From positions 1 to 35,461 of the forward strand of contig NZ_FQXS01000039.1 in the NCBI RefSeq assembly GCF_900130015.1: a stretch of DNA of 35,461 bases. The letters are read 5' to 3'. The notes beneath the pieces were generated by a model. It was given only the letters and a program-made list of their open reading frames with translations, was not told the DNA's origin and did no database searches. Source of the stretch: Desulfofustis glycolicus DSM 9705. Lineage in GTDB: Bacteria; Desulfobacterota; Desulfobulbia; Desulfobulbales; Desulfocapsaceae. The stretch's first letter is position 1; every line of letters starts with the position of its first letter. Both the position numbers and the translations under genes were made by a program. Positions 25,106 through 32,543 of this stretch are shown here, piece after piece.

Positions 25106-25657
25106 TTATTCCAGGTTTTCCAACAGTTCCCTGGCGGTCAGGACCTGAGCGTAAGGAACCGATAACGCTGCCATAAATGCTGCGTGCACGTCGGTTGCCT
25201 GTATTGTTTGTCCCTTGAAGACCAAATCCCTTGTTGCGCAGGCATCTTCAACCATGACACAGCGAAGGCCATAATCAAATGCTGCGCGAACCGTCGCATC
25301 CACACACATGTGGCTCATGGCACCACACACAACAACAGTGTCGGTGTTTCTTTCTTTCAACAGTTCCAAAAGATCCGTTTCGCGAAAGCTGTTTGGAAAA
25401 TTCTTTTTCACCACGGTTTCACCCTGTTGAGGAGACACCACTTCATGTATCTCCACGCCTTTTGTCTGTGGCAAAAAGAAGGTAGCTTCGGGACGGGTTG
25501 ATAGGTGTTGGACATGGATTACCGGAAGATCCTTGTCTCGAAATTCCTCCAATAGCTGTCGGGCATTGGCTGCCGCATTTTCAATATTGTACAGCTCCAT
25601 GGTTCCGCCGGCAAAATAGTCGTTTTGCAGGTCTATCAAGATCAGGCAGGTGTTCAT
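25106..25657 (-). CDS. Isochorismatase-like cysteine hydrolase
   Basis: A 183-residue hydrolase of the isochorismatase/nicotinamidase fold, which cleaves amides or vinyl ethers through a cysteine. The triad is visible: D9 in LILIDLQNDYF, Lys84 or 85 in TVVKKNFPNSF and C118 in GAMSHMCVDATVRAAFDYG. ATG 25657 has GGAG seven bases upstream and overlaps the stop of the small membrane protein gene by four bases. Substrate could be nicotinamide-like, carbamate or other amide; sequence does not decide. Confidence 0.9.
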   Translation of the reverse strand: MNTCLILIDLQNDYFAGGTMELYNIENAAANARQLLEEFRDKDLPVIHVQHLSTRPEATFFLPQTKGVEIHEVVSPQQGETVVKKNFPNSFRETDLLELLKERNTDTVVVCGAMSHMCVDATVRAAFDYGLRCVMVEDACATRDLVFKGQTIQATDVHAAFMAALSVPYAQVLTARELLENLE

Positions 25658-25848
25658 TTTCTGTCTCCATTTCTTCCGGTCAATGCTTGTTTGCCAGTAA
25701 GGTGTCCAAACAGCGCTTCCATGCGCTCGGACAGAAAAATGTACAAGCCTAGGATGCCCCAGGCCAATCCGAACGAGATCAGCAGAAATGGAATGAATGA
25801 ACCAAAGGGGACTCGGCATACATCATGCGCTGTGGTTGCTGGAGGCAT
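25654..25848 (-). CDS. Small single-pass membrane protein, 64 residues
   Basis: A 64-residue protein with one strong hydrophobic segment (about residues 18-39, FIPFLLISFGLAWGILGLYI) and a basic C-terminal tail. AAGGAAG stands properly before ATG 25848, and its TGA overlaps the ATG of the isochorismatase-like gene (ATGA), so the two are coupled. These signals support a real gene despite its size. Function unknown; it might anchor or regulate the hydrolase. Confidence 0.65.
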   Translation of the reverse strand: MPPATTAHDVCRVPFGSFIPFLLISFGLAWGILGLYIFLSERMEALFGHLTGKQALTGRNGDRK

Positions 25849-25921
25849 GTTCTTCCTTGATTGTTCGAACCTGGAGTTCTGCGGAAGTCGTACTTTTTGC
25901 GGCTTTCACAGAAACGACTTG

Positions 25922-26278
25922 TCAGTCGGCGCCAAGCCTGCGTAGATACTCCCGCAGAACTACAGCGTTGTTTCGCTCCATGTCCGTCGAGGAGTATAGC
26001 AGAGTGACTCGTTTCTTCGTTGCCAAATCAGCAAGTGGACGCAACTCCTCTCTCTGTTTCTTTAGTTCCGAAAGGTAGCGCTTGCGGAAATCACCCCACT
26101 GAGATCGGTTACTGTGGAACCATTTCCTGAGAGAGTCAGAGGGAGCGATGGATTTCAACCAATCGTCCAACTTCGCATCTGCCTTGGACAGCCCACGCGG
26201 CCAAATCCGGTCAACCAGGATCCGATACCCATCGCTCGGTGATGGGGCTTCGTATACGCGCTTCAGTTCGATTCCCAT
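25922..26278 (-). CDS. DUF488 family protein
   Basis: A 118-residue cytoplasmic protein of the DUF488 family. The family pattern is complete: RVYEAPSPSDGYRILVDRIW, PRGLSKADAKLDDWLKSIAPS, LRKWF, and a closing VTLLYSSTDMERNNAVVLREYL. Activity is unproven. GGAGGTGCGAGG stands before ATG 26278. It is separated from the small membrane protein by about 70 bases. Confidence 0.9.
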   Translation of the reverse strand: MGIELKRVYEAPSPSDGYRILVDRIWPRGLSKADAKLDDWLKSIAPSDSLRKWFHSNRSQWGDFRKRYLSELKKQREELRPLADLATKKRVTLLYSSTDMERNNAVVLREYLRRLGAD

Positions 26279-26291
26279 GGCCTCGCACCTC

Positions 26292-26369
26292 CGTTTTCAG
26301 ATACCCGCAACAGCCAGCATAAACTGACTGCGCCCCATCACCAGATTGTCAATCCACGGCTGCTCCCGG
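26292..26369. repeat. Dispersed repeat, copy B
   Basis: Matches 24199-24274 over about 78 bases. In the minus strand it encodes, in one uninterrupted frame, QPWIDNLVMGRSQFMLAVAG-I and a TGA stop, so this copy preserves the C-terminus of an unrecognised protein that copy A keeps in broken form. It overlaps the last codons of the DUF6155-like gene. Confidence 0.65.
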
Positions 26370-26918
26370 CCTTCTCTCTGGAAAAGCGCTGTAATAGTCA
26401 TCGGCAAGCATGTCGTGGTACCCCCAGCCAATACCAGATGATGACGTCATAATTTCCTTTAATCTCCCTTTGTATCCATCTTTTTGTTCTTCCGGCAGCC
26501 TGAGGACTTTTTTGATCACCCGCCGATACATACTGTTGAGAGAATCGTAGAACGCTTCATCCATGTCGCCACATTCAACGGTGAACTTATTGCCATATTC
26601 CGCGAACGTGACCATAAGCTCCACTTCACCAAGGGGGTCACCGGTTGCTTTCGAATAGGCGCTGATAGCTTTCTTTGCTTTTGCGATATGGACCGGCTTG
26701 TTGCCAAACAGGTCTGGATACATGCACTCGGCAATGGTCTTCTTGTAAGTGGCGAGCGGGTCCTCGCCGACCCCGAACCGGGTGTGGAGAAAAGTCTGAT
26801 TCTCCTTCGAAAAACGATACAAATCGGCCACCAACTTCACCAGGTGGTTCGCATCCATATTAGTAACCGTTGGCTTCACGTCCGTCCAAGATGGACTACT
26901 GCTCGATTTTCGTTTCAC
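26349..26918 (-). CDS. DUF6155-like protein
   Basis: A 189-residue soluble protein, mostly helical, resembling the DUF6155 family: DANHLVKLVADLYRFSKEN near the N-terminus, a KKTIAECMYPD segment, and a C-terminal GYHDMLADDYYSAF. The family has no assigned function. The last residues (PERRPGAAVD) overlap repeat copy B and may not be native. ATG 26918 opens with a basic, serine-rich tail; a start at Met 21 (MDANHL) is also reasonable. From here rightward the DNA becomes AT-rich. Confidence 0.62.
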   Translation of the reverse strand: MKRKSSSSPSWTDVKPTVTNMDANHLVKLVADLYRFSKENQTFLHTRFGVGEDPLATYKKTIAECMYPDLFGNKPVHIAKAKKAISAYSKATGDPLGEVELMVTFAEYGNKFTVECGDMDEAFYDSLNSMYRRVIKKVLRLPEEQKDGYKGRLKEIMTSSSGIGWGYHDMLADDYYSAFPERRPGAAVD

Positions 26919-27007
26919 CTCAGAGCACCTTTTCCTATTATCTTAACGTGATACGCACTGGTCTCGCGCTGTTTGCAGCATCCAATAACAGCAAACGAAA
27001 GAATCTG

Positions 27008-27331
27008 TTATTTTCGTTCATTACGTTTCTTGTCAGACAACAGTTTGTTGAGATTTGCAAAGGGGGCGTGGCTGGCTGCTGTTCTTTTGTCTTTATCAGA
27101 ATTGTGAGTCGGTAGCCATTCGGCATCCAAGTCTCGAGAGTGCTCGTGGTCATGACAATAAAGGCATAACAACTCCCAGTTGCTACCGTCAGGAGGGTTG
27201 TTTTTATAGTTATGGTCCTTGTGATGAACCGTCAACTCTCTGAGATTTTTGCCTGAAAAATCACGACCGCAATTTGCGCACACCCACGGCAAGATCTTTA
27301 ACGCTTGATTTCGATAATCAATTTTTTTCAT
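27008..27331 (-). CDS. HNH nuclease, YajD-like
   Basis: A 107-residue HNH endonuclease of the YajD type. The zinc-binding cysteines are C18/C21 (VCANCGRDF) and C56/C59 (LLCLYCHDHEH), and the HNH core is HH at 36-37 (TVHHKDHNY), N51 (GSNWELL) and H60. The C-terminal 40 residues are charged and low complexity. No methylase or toxin partner lies next to it, so a role in defence or mobility cannot be inferred from position alone. Confidence 0.88.
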   Translation of the reverse strand: MKKIDYRNQALKILPWVCANCGRDFSGKNLRELTVHHKDHNYKNNPPDGSNWELLCLYCHDHEHSRDLDAEWLPTHNSDKDKRTAASHAPFANLNKLLSDKKRNERK

Positions 27332-27360
27332 GCCATTTAGTTTCCGGTAAAATATAACGC

Positions 27361-27545
27361 TGATGTAACCGGCACCGGAACAACAGCTGAGGGAACCAAA
27401 AGCGCCACGCCTGTGGCGTCCGGCAGACCAACCGGTTACGTTGCATGCCTCTCCACTCTCAGGTGAATCGGTGCCACCCGATCGTCATTGTAATCGATCC
27501 GTTGCTCGACATCGTAAGACTGGAAACCAAACCTGGGGTAGAAAT
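27361..27545. repeat. GNAT-tail plus hairpin repeat, copy 1
   Basis: About 185 bases matching 29799-29985. On the minus strand it encodes the C-terminus of a GNAT-type acetyltransferase (HFYPRFGFQSYDVEQRIDYN), followed by a stop and an imperfect hairpin (27366-27435) with outer arms GTAACCGG and CCGGTTAC and an inner stem CGCCAC-gcct-GTGGCG. It lies directly behind the stop of the FMN protein. The front of the acetyltransferase gene is missing. Confidence 0.7.
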
Positions 27546-27559
27546 GACGAGGAGCCTAT

Positions 27560-29092
27560 TTATTTTTTTAACGGTGTAAACCACTGGTTTGCTAACAATG
27601 CCCTTGCCTCTGTTGTCATTGGAATGAGATCACTTTTATCCAGAATGTCCATGTTGAATTTCCGATTCAGGGCAGCAAAATGTTTTAATCCAAATGCAAT
27701 CTTATTGAGATAAGAAAAAACACCAATTGCCCCTGTGGGAAATTTATTTGCTCTGGTGCCGTAGATGGCACGTAAATCAGGTAGATCGCAAAATATTTCC
27801 TCAACTGTTGAACCATATGATTTGAACCTTTCCGGCACATTTCCAGCCTTTATCTGTTCACCAATTGTTTTTCCAGTCATGGCCGCAGCCATTGACGCCC
27901 GGCACAAGCCAATTCCCAAAACATGTCCATCCCCATAGGCCAAGCCTTTAAATACTTGATCCTCACTTGCAAAACCACCGGTCATAACTATTGCAGGTAG
28001 GGTCAATCCTTCAGACTTCAATTGTTCACAAAAGCGGACCACCGCATCCTCTAAGCAGACCGTGGGTAACGACCACTCGTTCATCATTTTTGAGGGGCTG
28101 TATCCTGAACCGCCGCCAGCTCCATCGAAGGTAACCATATCCACCTGTGCTTCACAGGCCAGCCGGAGCACTCGTTCAATATCCAGCCTGTCATACCCGG
28201 CCATTTTAAAATAGATATTGTTGGCCCCCATATCTCTAAGTTTTGTAATGTGAGCTACAAGGGTTTTTTCTGTCCACAAGGGCAATCTGCCATAGGTGTA
28301 GAAATTCGGGCAAACACCCTCATTATAGGCTTTTTGCACGGAGGGATCACTAGGATCGGGGTGAACCAGATTACCGTGCTGTTGTTTGACAAGTGCGGTT
28401 TCAAGATCCTTTACCCGTATGACTGGCTGGGTTCCCTTTGCCGATTGCCCAAATTTAATTTCAATGGCGGTAGCTCCATATTTTTCTATGGCAATTTCGG
28501 GAACCCCCATGAGATCATCATCCACATTACATTGCAGCACAATCTGCCCGTATCCCCTGTCATATCGAAGGAAACAATCAAAGGCTTTTTGTAACAATGG
28601 AAAATCCGTAACCTTTCCGTTGTCGATTTTGAGATCAGGATCATTGTTCCTGGCATGTTCACCAATCACACAAGTCACACCGGCCATGGCAGCTCCAGAA
28701 AAGTAATCCTGCCAGTTAAGTTTAATCAATGCAGGCAGGATGACTGGCATTGCCATCCTGACCGGATTAATAAAGCCGTAGGTCCGCTCAAGATTAACAT
28801 TAAAAATGGTGGCTTCGTCCCAGGTTTCATTGACTCCCTGAGCACCGAATACATGGCCGTTGATATTAAAGTGCGAAAAATCGATTGGATAATCTTTTTC
28901 TGACGCAATTTGGTTGTTTCCGGTTGTTGTTGGGTATACTGTTTGTGCCCCCAAAACAGCCGCCTGTGCCAGTTCACAGGTGCCGTTACAATCTTGAGTG
29001 CAAAATGAGCACATTCCCGATTGAGGAGATATAAAAGCACTCCGGTTTTTTGCAAATGTAAATCCTGAACTCAATTTTGGTGAATAAGACAT
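27560..29092 (-). CDS. FMN-binding glutamate synthase-like protein with N-terminal cysteine cluster
   Basis: A 510-residue protein with the FMN-binding TIM-barrel domain of glutamate synthase (archaeal-type GltB core), recognisable from the NYYFKMAGYDRLD-like segment (NIYFKMAGYDRLDIERVL), TFDGAGGGSGYSPSKMM and IVMTGGFASEDQVFKGLAYG. At the N-terminus C28-x2-C31-x3-C35-x3-C39 (MCSFCTQDCNGTC) suggests an Fe-S cluster. No glutaminase domain or small subunit is present, so it may use ammonia or act on another substrate. ATG 29092 follows AAAAAAGGATTGAT. The gene is AT-rich like its neighbours, a sign of transfer. Confidence 0.85.
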   Translation of the reverse strand: MSYSPKLSSGFTFAKNRSAFISPQSGMCSFCTQDCNGTCELAQAAVLGAQTVYPTTTGNNQIASEKDYPIDFSHFNINGHVFGAQGVNETWDEATIFNVNLERTYGFINPVRMAMPVILPALIKLNWQDYFSGAAMAGVTCVIGEHARNNDPDLKIDNGKVTDFPLLQKAFDCFLRYDRGYGQIVLQCNVDDDLMGVPEIAIEKYGATAIEIKFGQSAKGTQPVIRVKDLETALVKQQHGNLVHPDPSDPSVQKAYNEGVCPNFYTYGRLPLWTEKTLVAHITKLRDMGANNIYFKMAGYDRLDIERVLRLACEAQVDMVTFDGAGGGSGYSPSKMMNEWSLPTVCLEDAVVRFCEQLKSEGLTLPAIVMTGGFASEDQVFKGLAYGDGHVLGIGLCRASMAAAMTGKTIGEQIKAGNVPERFKSYGSTVEEIFCDLPDLRAIYGTRANKFPTGAIGVFSYLNKIAFGLKHFAALNRKFNMDILDKSDLIPMTTEARALLANQWFTPLKK

Positions 29093-29132
29093 ATCAATCC
29101 TTTTTTCTGAAATCAGTTTTTACTGTACCTAT

Positions 29133-29270
29133 TTATTTTCGTTTTCTAAACGCGGTAACGTATTCTTCAGCGAGCGCGGTTTTTGACGCTTCTCTGGGAG
29201 GCATTGCTTGGTAATTACTTCGACTATTATGAATGCTGCTCAGATTGAGTATATCTCTTACAAAGCGCAT
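29133..29270 (-). CDS. Short ORF, 45 residues, unrecognised
   Basis: A small minus-strand frame with protein-like composition (RFVRDILNLSSIHNSRSNYQ, then PPREASKTALAEEYVTAFRK), ending 40 bases before the FMN gene. The same frame is open a further 35 bases upstream (VPSIEWSIRT), so it may be the C-terminal remnant of a larger gene rather than a true small protein. No ribosome site is evident. Confidence 0.3.
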   Translation of the reverse strand: MRFVRDILNLSSIHNSRSNYQAMPPREASKTALAEEYVTAFRKRK

Positions 29271-29312
29271 GGTGCGAATCGACCACTCAATTGAAGGTAC
29301 GAGAATTCGAAT

Positions 29313-29715
29313 CTATTTCACGTAGTCCAGTCTCTTCTTTGATTTGACCAATTTACCATACTCCCGTATCCAGTTCATTTCATCCGGTTCTAATTGTCCT
29401 TGTCTCATTGCACCGTTTCCGCAGGGCATTTTCCACACTGCGTCTCACCTGCCAACCGAAATAGCCCCACCCGAGCATAGCAACTACATGGTTCTCTCGA
29501 TCAGGTTTAATGACCTCTTTGATCCCGTCTGTTACTTTGCCGAAACCTCTTCCCCAAACCCAATAATTTGCTCCTTGGTCAGCGGCCCATTTGATATCAG
29601 TGGAGTCGATACCGTAGTTACCGGCGACACCCATACGAAATACCGTCTTATTTACAACCGGAAGCACGGTATGAGAAAAGTCGGTAGGAGGGAAACTCAC
29701 TTTCTGCTCTGTCAT
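29313..29715 (-). pseudogene. Aldo/keto reductase with internal deletion
   Basis: The ATG at 29715 opens an aldo/keto-reductase N-terminus (FRMGVAGNYGIDSTDIKWAA, later GWGYFGWQVRRSVENALRK), normally followed by about 200 residues of barrel. Instead the frame shifts near 29405, and the other frame gives the family C-terminus EPDEMNWIREYGKLVKSKKR ending in TAG at 29313. Thus about two thirds of the barrel is gone, and the two ends are joined out of frame. The product cannot form an active enzyme. Confidence 0.75.
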
Positions 29716-29998
29716 GGCTGTAACGCTCTACGGAATTACTTTCTGTTACAGTGAATTCTCGTTTTTTCGGGCATCAACAGGACCATCCCTTTAAACGATG
29801 ATATAACCGGCACCGGAACGCCAACCGAGGGAACCAACAGCGCCACGCTTTTAGCGTCCGGTTGACCGACCGGTTACGTTGCCTTGTCTCTCCACTGGCA
29901 GGTGAATCAGTGTCACCCGATCGCTGTTGTAATCGATCCTTCGCTTGACATCGTAAGGCTGAAAACCGAGCTTGGGGTAAAAAAGCCTTGTTCAGCAT
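29716..29998. other. Interval holding GNAT-tail repeat copy 2
   Basis: About 283 bases without an intact gene. It contains the repeat at 29799-29985 and a short spacer before the aldo/keto-reductase remnant. I see no promoter-like boxes that I would call. Confidence 0.4.
29799..29985. repeat. GNAT-tail plus hairpin repeat, copy 2
   Basis: Matches 27361-27545. On the minus strand it encodes YPKLGFQPYDVKRRIDYNSD and a short tail, then an imperfect hairpin with outer arms TAACCGG and CCGGTTA and an inner ACGC-tttt-AGCGT. It starts right behind the methyltransferase stop, just as copy 1 starts right behind the FMN-protein stop. Confidence 0.7.
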
Positions 29999-30802
29999 TC
30001 ATGCTTTCCCCATGCCTTTGAAGAATGTGTAGCAAAAAGTGCCATCCGGCTCGGTCGTCCGATACAGATCTTCGATTCCTTTATCGAACATAGCGGGATC
30101 TATGATGCCTTTCTCAACCGCCGATTGACGTACACCCTCAATCATCGCCGTGAAGGTATTCTTCGTGAATCCGTCGACCAGTTCCGGCTTGCTGGAGTCG
30201 GCATACACCATCCGAGGAGACACCCATACGTCACGATAGCCGGCAGCAACCAGTAACGGATACAGCGACCTCCCGATCAGCGCGTTCCCGCCCGCTCGGG
30301 ACTGTAATTCGACTTGGCATTGAATCGCGGCTTGTGCTGCATCGCTATCGGGATGAAAGTAGGCAGATCCATGATCACCTTCAATGACCGTAATTGTTCC
30401 ACCCGGCCGCAGATATGATTTCAGTTTCTGCAAGGCAGTGCCCGGCTCTTTCAAGTGCTCCAAAACAAAACAGACGAAGACATGATCAAATGACTCTGAA
30501 GCAAAGGGCAATTGTAAAATATCCCCCTGCTGGAACCGGACATTGGCCAGCCCCGCCGCCCGGATCTTCAGTTCAGCCTGCTCGACCGAATGCTCCGATA
30601 TATCAACAGATACAATAGAAGCTCCGGGACTATTCTTCGCCAATGTCACCGTTTGTGCGCCAACACCGCAACCGGCTTCCAAGACCCGGCTTCCGACTGG
30701 AAATGTCGTATCGGAATGCAACAGATCGACCAATGTCGTCGCCTGATCTTGCAGACGAATATTCTCACGCGGATTGTATCCGTGGACATATGCTGTGTTC
30801 AT
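29999..30802 (-). CDS. Class I SAM-dependent methyltransferase
   Basis: A 267-residue methyltransferase with the class I SAM fold. Motif I is VLEAGCGVGAQT (about 40-51), the acidic residue of motif II is in IVSVDIS, motif III is GDILQLPFASESFDHVF, and motif IV is LRPGGTITVIEGDHG. The C-terminal part (about 170-267) is a substrate lid. The acceptor (small molecule, quinone-like or lipid) cannot be determined. It begins with ATG 30802. Confidence 0.88.
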   Translation of the reverse strand: MNTAYVHGYNPRENIRLQDQATTLVDLLHSDTTFPVGSRVLEAGCGVGAQTVTLAKNSPGASIVSVDISEHSVEQAELKIRAAGLANVRFQQGDILQLPFASESFDHVFVCFVLEHLKEPGTALQKLKSYLRPGGTITVIEGDHGSAYFHPDSDAAQAAIQCQVELQSRAGGNALIGRSLYPLLVAAGYRDVWVSPRMVYADSSKPELVDGFTKNTFTAMIEGVRQSAVEKGIIDPAMFDKGIEDLYRTTEPDGTFCYTFFKGMGKA

Positions 30803-31118
30803 GTTGTTCGTTCTCCCTGCCCAGCGATATCAGCGAAGGAATGAATCTCTTATCGATCATGCCTCTCGCCTAACCTCTTTTTTAACATCACGCATAACCT
30901 ACTGGCCAACATCTTTATCAAGGCAAATTCGACGATGAGTCTTGCAGTTCACAAAGTATGAATCCGAAGCGAGGAATGCATTAGGGTGGATGAGTACCGT
31001 ATTTGCTGGAGGGAATTTCTCCTTGAGGCAGTTGGAACTATACTGGCTACACCTTTCCCGATACATATTGAGTGTTCAGACTTTGCTGACATTACAACGT
31101 CACCAGTATAGGACCGCC
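30803..31118. other. Intergenic region between GATase and methyltransferase genes
   Basis: About 316 bases without a supported gene. A GCCTAAC block at 30869-30875 and a TTAGG block near 30985 could be worn ends of a cassette recombination site, but I cannot build a convincing paired structure. The methyltransferase promoter should be here. Confidence 0.3.
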
Positions 31119-31817
31119 TTATGTGCCGATGCCTGCGTGCAAATATTCCAGGATTCTCGCCATTAAGCTATTGATTGACGAATAACGCTCTTGGGGGGCA
31201 GATAAAATTTCTTTTTCTGATTGGATGAATTCACCACCGACGAGTTCATTTCTACAATTGTCGACGATTGCTTTGGCAGATACTGGCGTGGTTTCCAGGT
31301 GGAACTGCAAGCCGATTACATTGGTGCCAATATGGAAGGCCTGTTTGATACATCCTTTACTTTTTGCCAGGTGAACCGCTCCCCCTGGCAAATTGAAGGT
31401 GTCACCGTGCCAATGGAATACCACGGCTTCGTGGAGAAATTGAAAAATAGAATTGCCAGAAGAGCTTACCGCTTCAATCGGAAACCACCCAATTTCTTTT
31501 ACCGAGTTTGGAAAAACCTCGCCTCCCATTGCATTGGCAATGAGTTGCGCACCCAAACAGATGCCAAGAACGGGTTTTCCTGCTGCAATTATGTTTCTGA
31601 TAAATTCCTTTTCTTTTGCCAACCAAGGATATTCCCGCTCATCATTGACACTCATTGGTCCGCCCATGACAACAAGTAAATCAATCTTTTCGATTTCGGG
31701 CAAAACTCCAGCATCGAAAAATTTTGTTGCTGATATTTCATAACCGGCGTGAAGAAGCCACGGTTCAATAGAACCTAAGCCCTCAAATGGTACATGCTGA
31801 AAATAATGTGCCCGCAT
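31119..31817 (-). CDS. Class I glutamine amidotransferase-like protein
   Basis: A 232-residue stand-alone class I glutaminase-like protein (GMP-synthase GATase type). The catalytic triad is visible: C87 in VLGICLGAQLIAN, H173 and E175 in GLQFHLETT; the oxyanion region is VVMGGPMSV. Stand-alone members include glutamine hydrolases and gamma-glutamyl-type hydrolases, so its acceptor is unknown. It lies immediately downstream (minus strand) of the attC-like site at 31834-31919, consistent with a cassette gene. Confidence 0.88.
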   Translation of the reverse strand: MRAHYFQHVPFEGLGSIEPWLLHAGYEISATKFFDAGVLPEIEKIDLLVVMGGPMSVNDEREYPWLAKEKEFIRNIIAAGKPVLGICLGAQLIANAMGGEVFPNSVKEIGWFPIEAVSSSGNSIFQFLHEAVVFHWHGDTFNLPGGAVHLAKSKGCIKQAFHIGTNVIGLQFHLETTPVSAKAIVDNCRNELVGGEFIQSEKEILSAPQERYSSINSLMARILEYLHAGIGT

Positions 31818-31833
31818 ATCAATATCTTTATAG

Positions 31834-31919
31834 AACTAACGATTTATCTGAGCTGCGCGCGAAACCGCATCCGGCAAAGCTAACTTGCTGCGGTGCTGTT
31901 CCCGCAGTCAATGTTGAGC
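31834..31919 (-). repeat. Candidate integron attC-like site 2
   Basis: An 86-base imperfect inverted structure between two minus-strand genes. Its ends are AACTAAC on the left and GTTGAGC (fits GTTRRRY) on the right, with a long interior in which CTGCGCGCGAAACCGCATCC can pair, imperfectly, with GGTGCTGTTCCCGCAG. Position (48 bases after the stop of the secreted protein, just before the next gene) and shape fit attC, but the L boxes match poorly. Confidence 0.45.
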
Positions 31920-31966
31920 GACTGGTAAGCGCAATTATGTCATTTTAAGCTCTTGAAATTAAGTTG

Positions 31967-32413
31967 CTATTGCCAGTTATATTGATGTCTGGATTTATTG
32001 ATCTCAAATGTTTCACCCTGATAAACTTGCATTACAACTTTATTGTAATCTGGGTGCCACATCACAAAATGACATTGACTTCTAGCCTCTCCTTGGTCTT
32101 TTACTCGGTTGTTATTTTCATCATTCCAAAATCTCATATCGGACATGTAATAGCCCTCTTTTTTAATCATGTCTTTAGGAATACTGATACTAATGGAATA
32201 CTTACCATTTGAACCAATATTTGCAGTTTTAAAAGGTTTTATATCGCCACCTGATTTAAAAAGAGAAACTCTGTTAAATTTGGTATCAGTTTTTCCATAG
32301 ATTGTTACACTTGCAAATGGCGGTTTTTGTGACTTTGCAAAAGAATAACCGCAGAAGCACAGAAAAAACATACACATCAAGACTAAAATTAATAATTGAT
32401 TAGTAGTTTTCAT
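31967..32413 (-). CDS. Secreted protein of unknown function
   Basis: A 148-residue protein with a clear Sec signal peptide: basic MKTTNQ, hydrophobic LLILVLMCMFFLCFCGYSF, and probable cleavage after SFA. The mature part looks like a beta-sandwich (ASVTIYGKTDTKFNRVSLF, YSISISIPKDM), with an acidic loop DENNNRVKD that could bind calcium. No family recognised. It is AT-rich and flanked on both sides by attC-like sites, as expected for a gene cassette. Confidence 0.65.
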   Translation of the reverse strand: MKTTNQLLILVLMCMFFLCFCGYSFAKSQKPPFASVTIYGKTDTKFNRVSLFKSGGDIKPFKTANIGSNGKYSISISIPKDMIKKEGYYMSDMRFWNDENNNRVKDQGEARSQCHFVMWHPDYNKVVMQVYQGETFEINKSRHQYNWQ

Positions 32414-32454
32414 TTTTTCTCCGATATATAGATATTTGTATGAAAATATTGGCT

Positions 32455-32521
32455 GCGTAACGATAAGTTCATCGGCCTGTCCCGCAAGGTGGCATATATC
32501 AAGTGGAACATCTAGTTAAAT
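32455..32521 (-). repeat. Candidate integron attC-like site 1
   Basis: A 67-base site with the classical attC layout. On the plus strand: GCGTAAC, gataa, GTTCATC, then about 29 bases, then GTGGAAC, atcta, GTTAAAT. The outer boxes end in AAC/GTT and GTTAAAT fits GTTRRRY; the inner boxes pair over GTTC...GAAC; both spacers are five bases. It starts 23 bases beyond the restored stop of the EEP gene. This is the stronger of the two candidates. Confidence 0.55.
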
Positions 32522-32543
32522 GTATATGATACATTATATTGGT

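Noticed and set aside
26942-27000. CTGTTTGC...GCAAACG inverted repeat between HNH and DUF6155-like genes as an attC site
   Set aside because: No outer GTT box and no paired inner boxes; too simple to call.
27366-27435. GNAT-repeat hairpin as a definite attC site
   Set aside because: Outer AAC/GTT boxes exist only loosely and spacers on the two sides are unequal (about six against none), unlike attC. Reported as a hairpin repeat instead.
30942-31166. Plus-strand ORF of 74 codons
   Set aside because: No ribosome site, no recognisable motif, and it runs into the GATase gene on the other strand.
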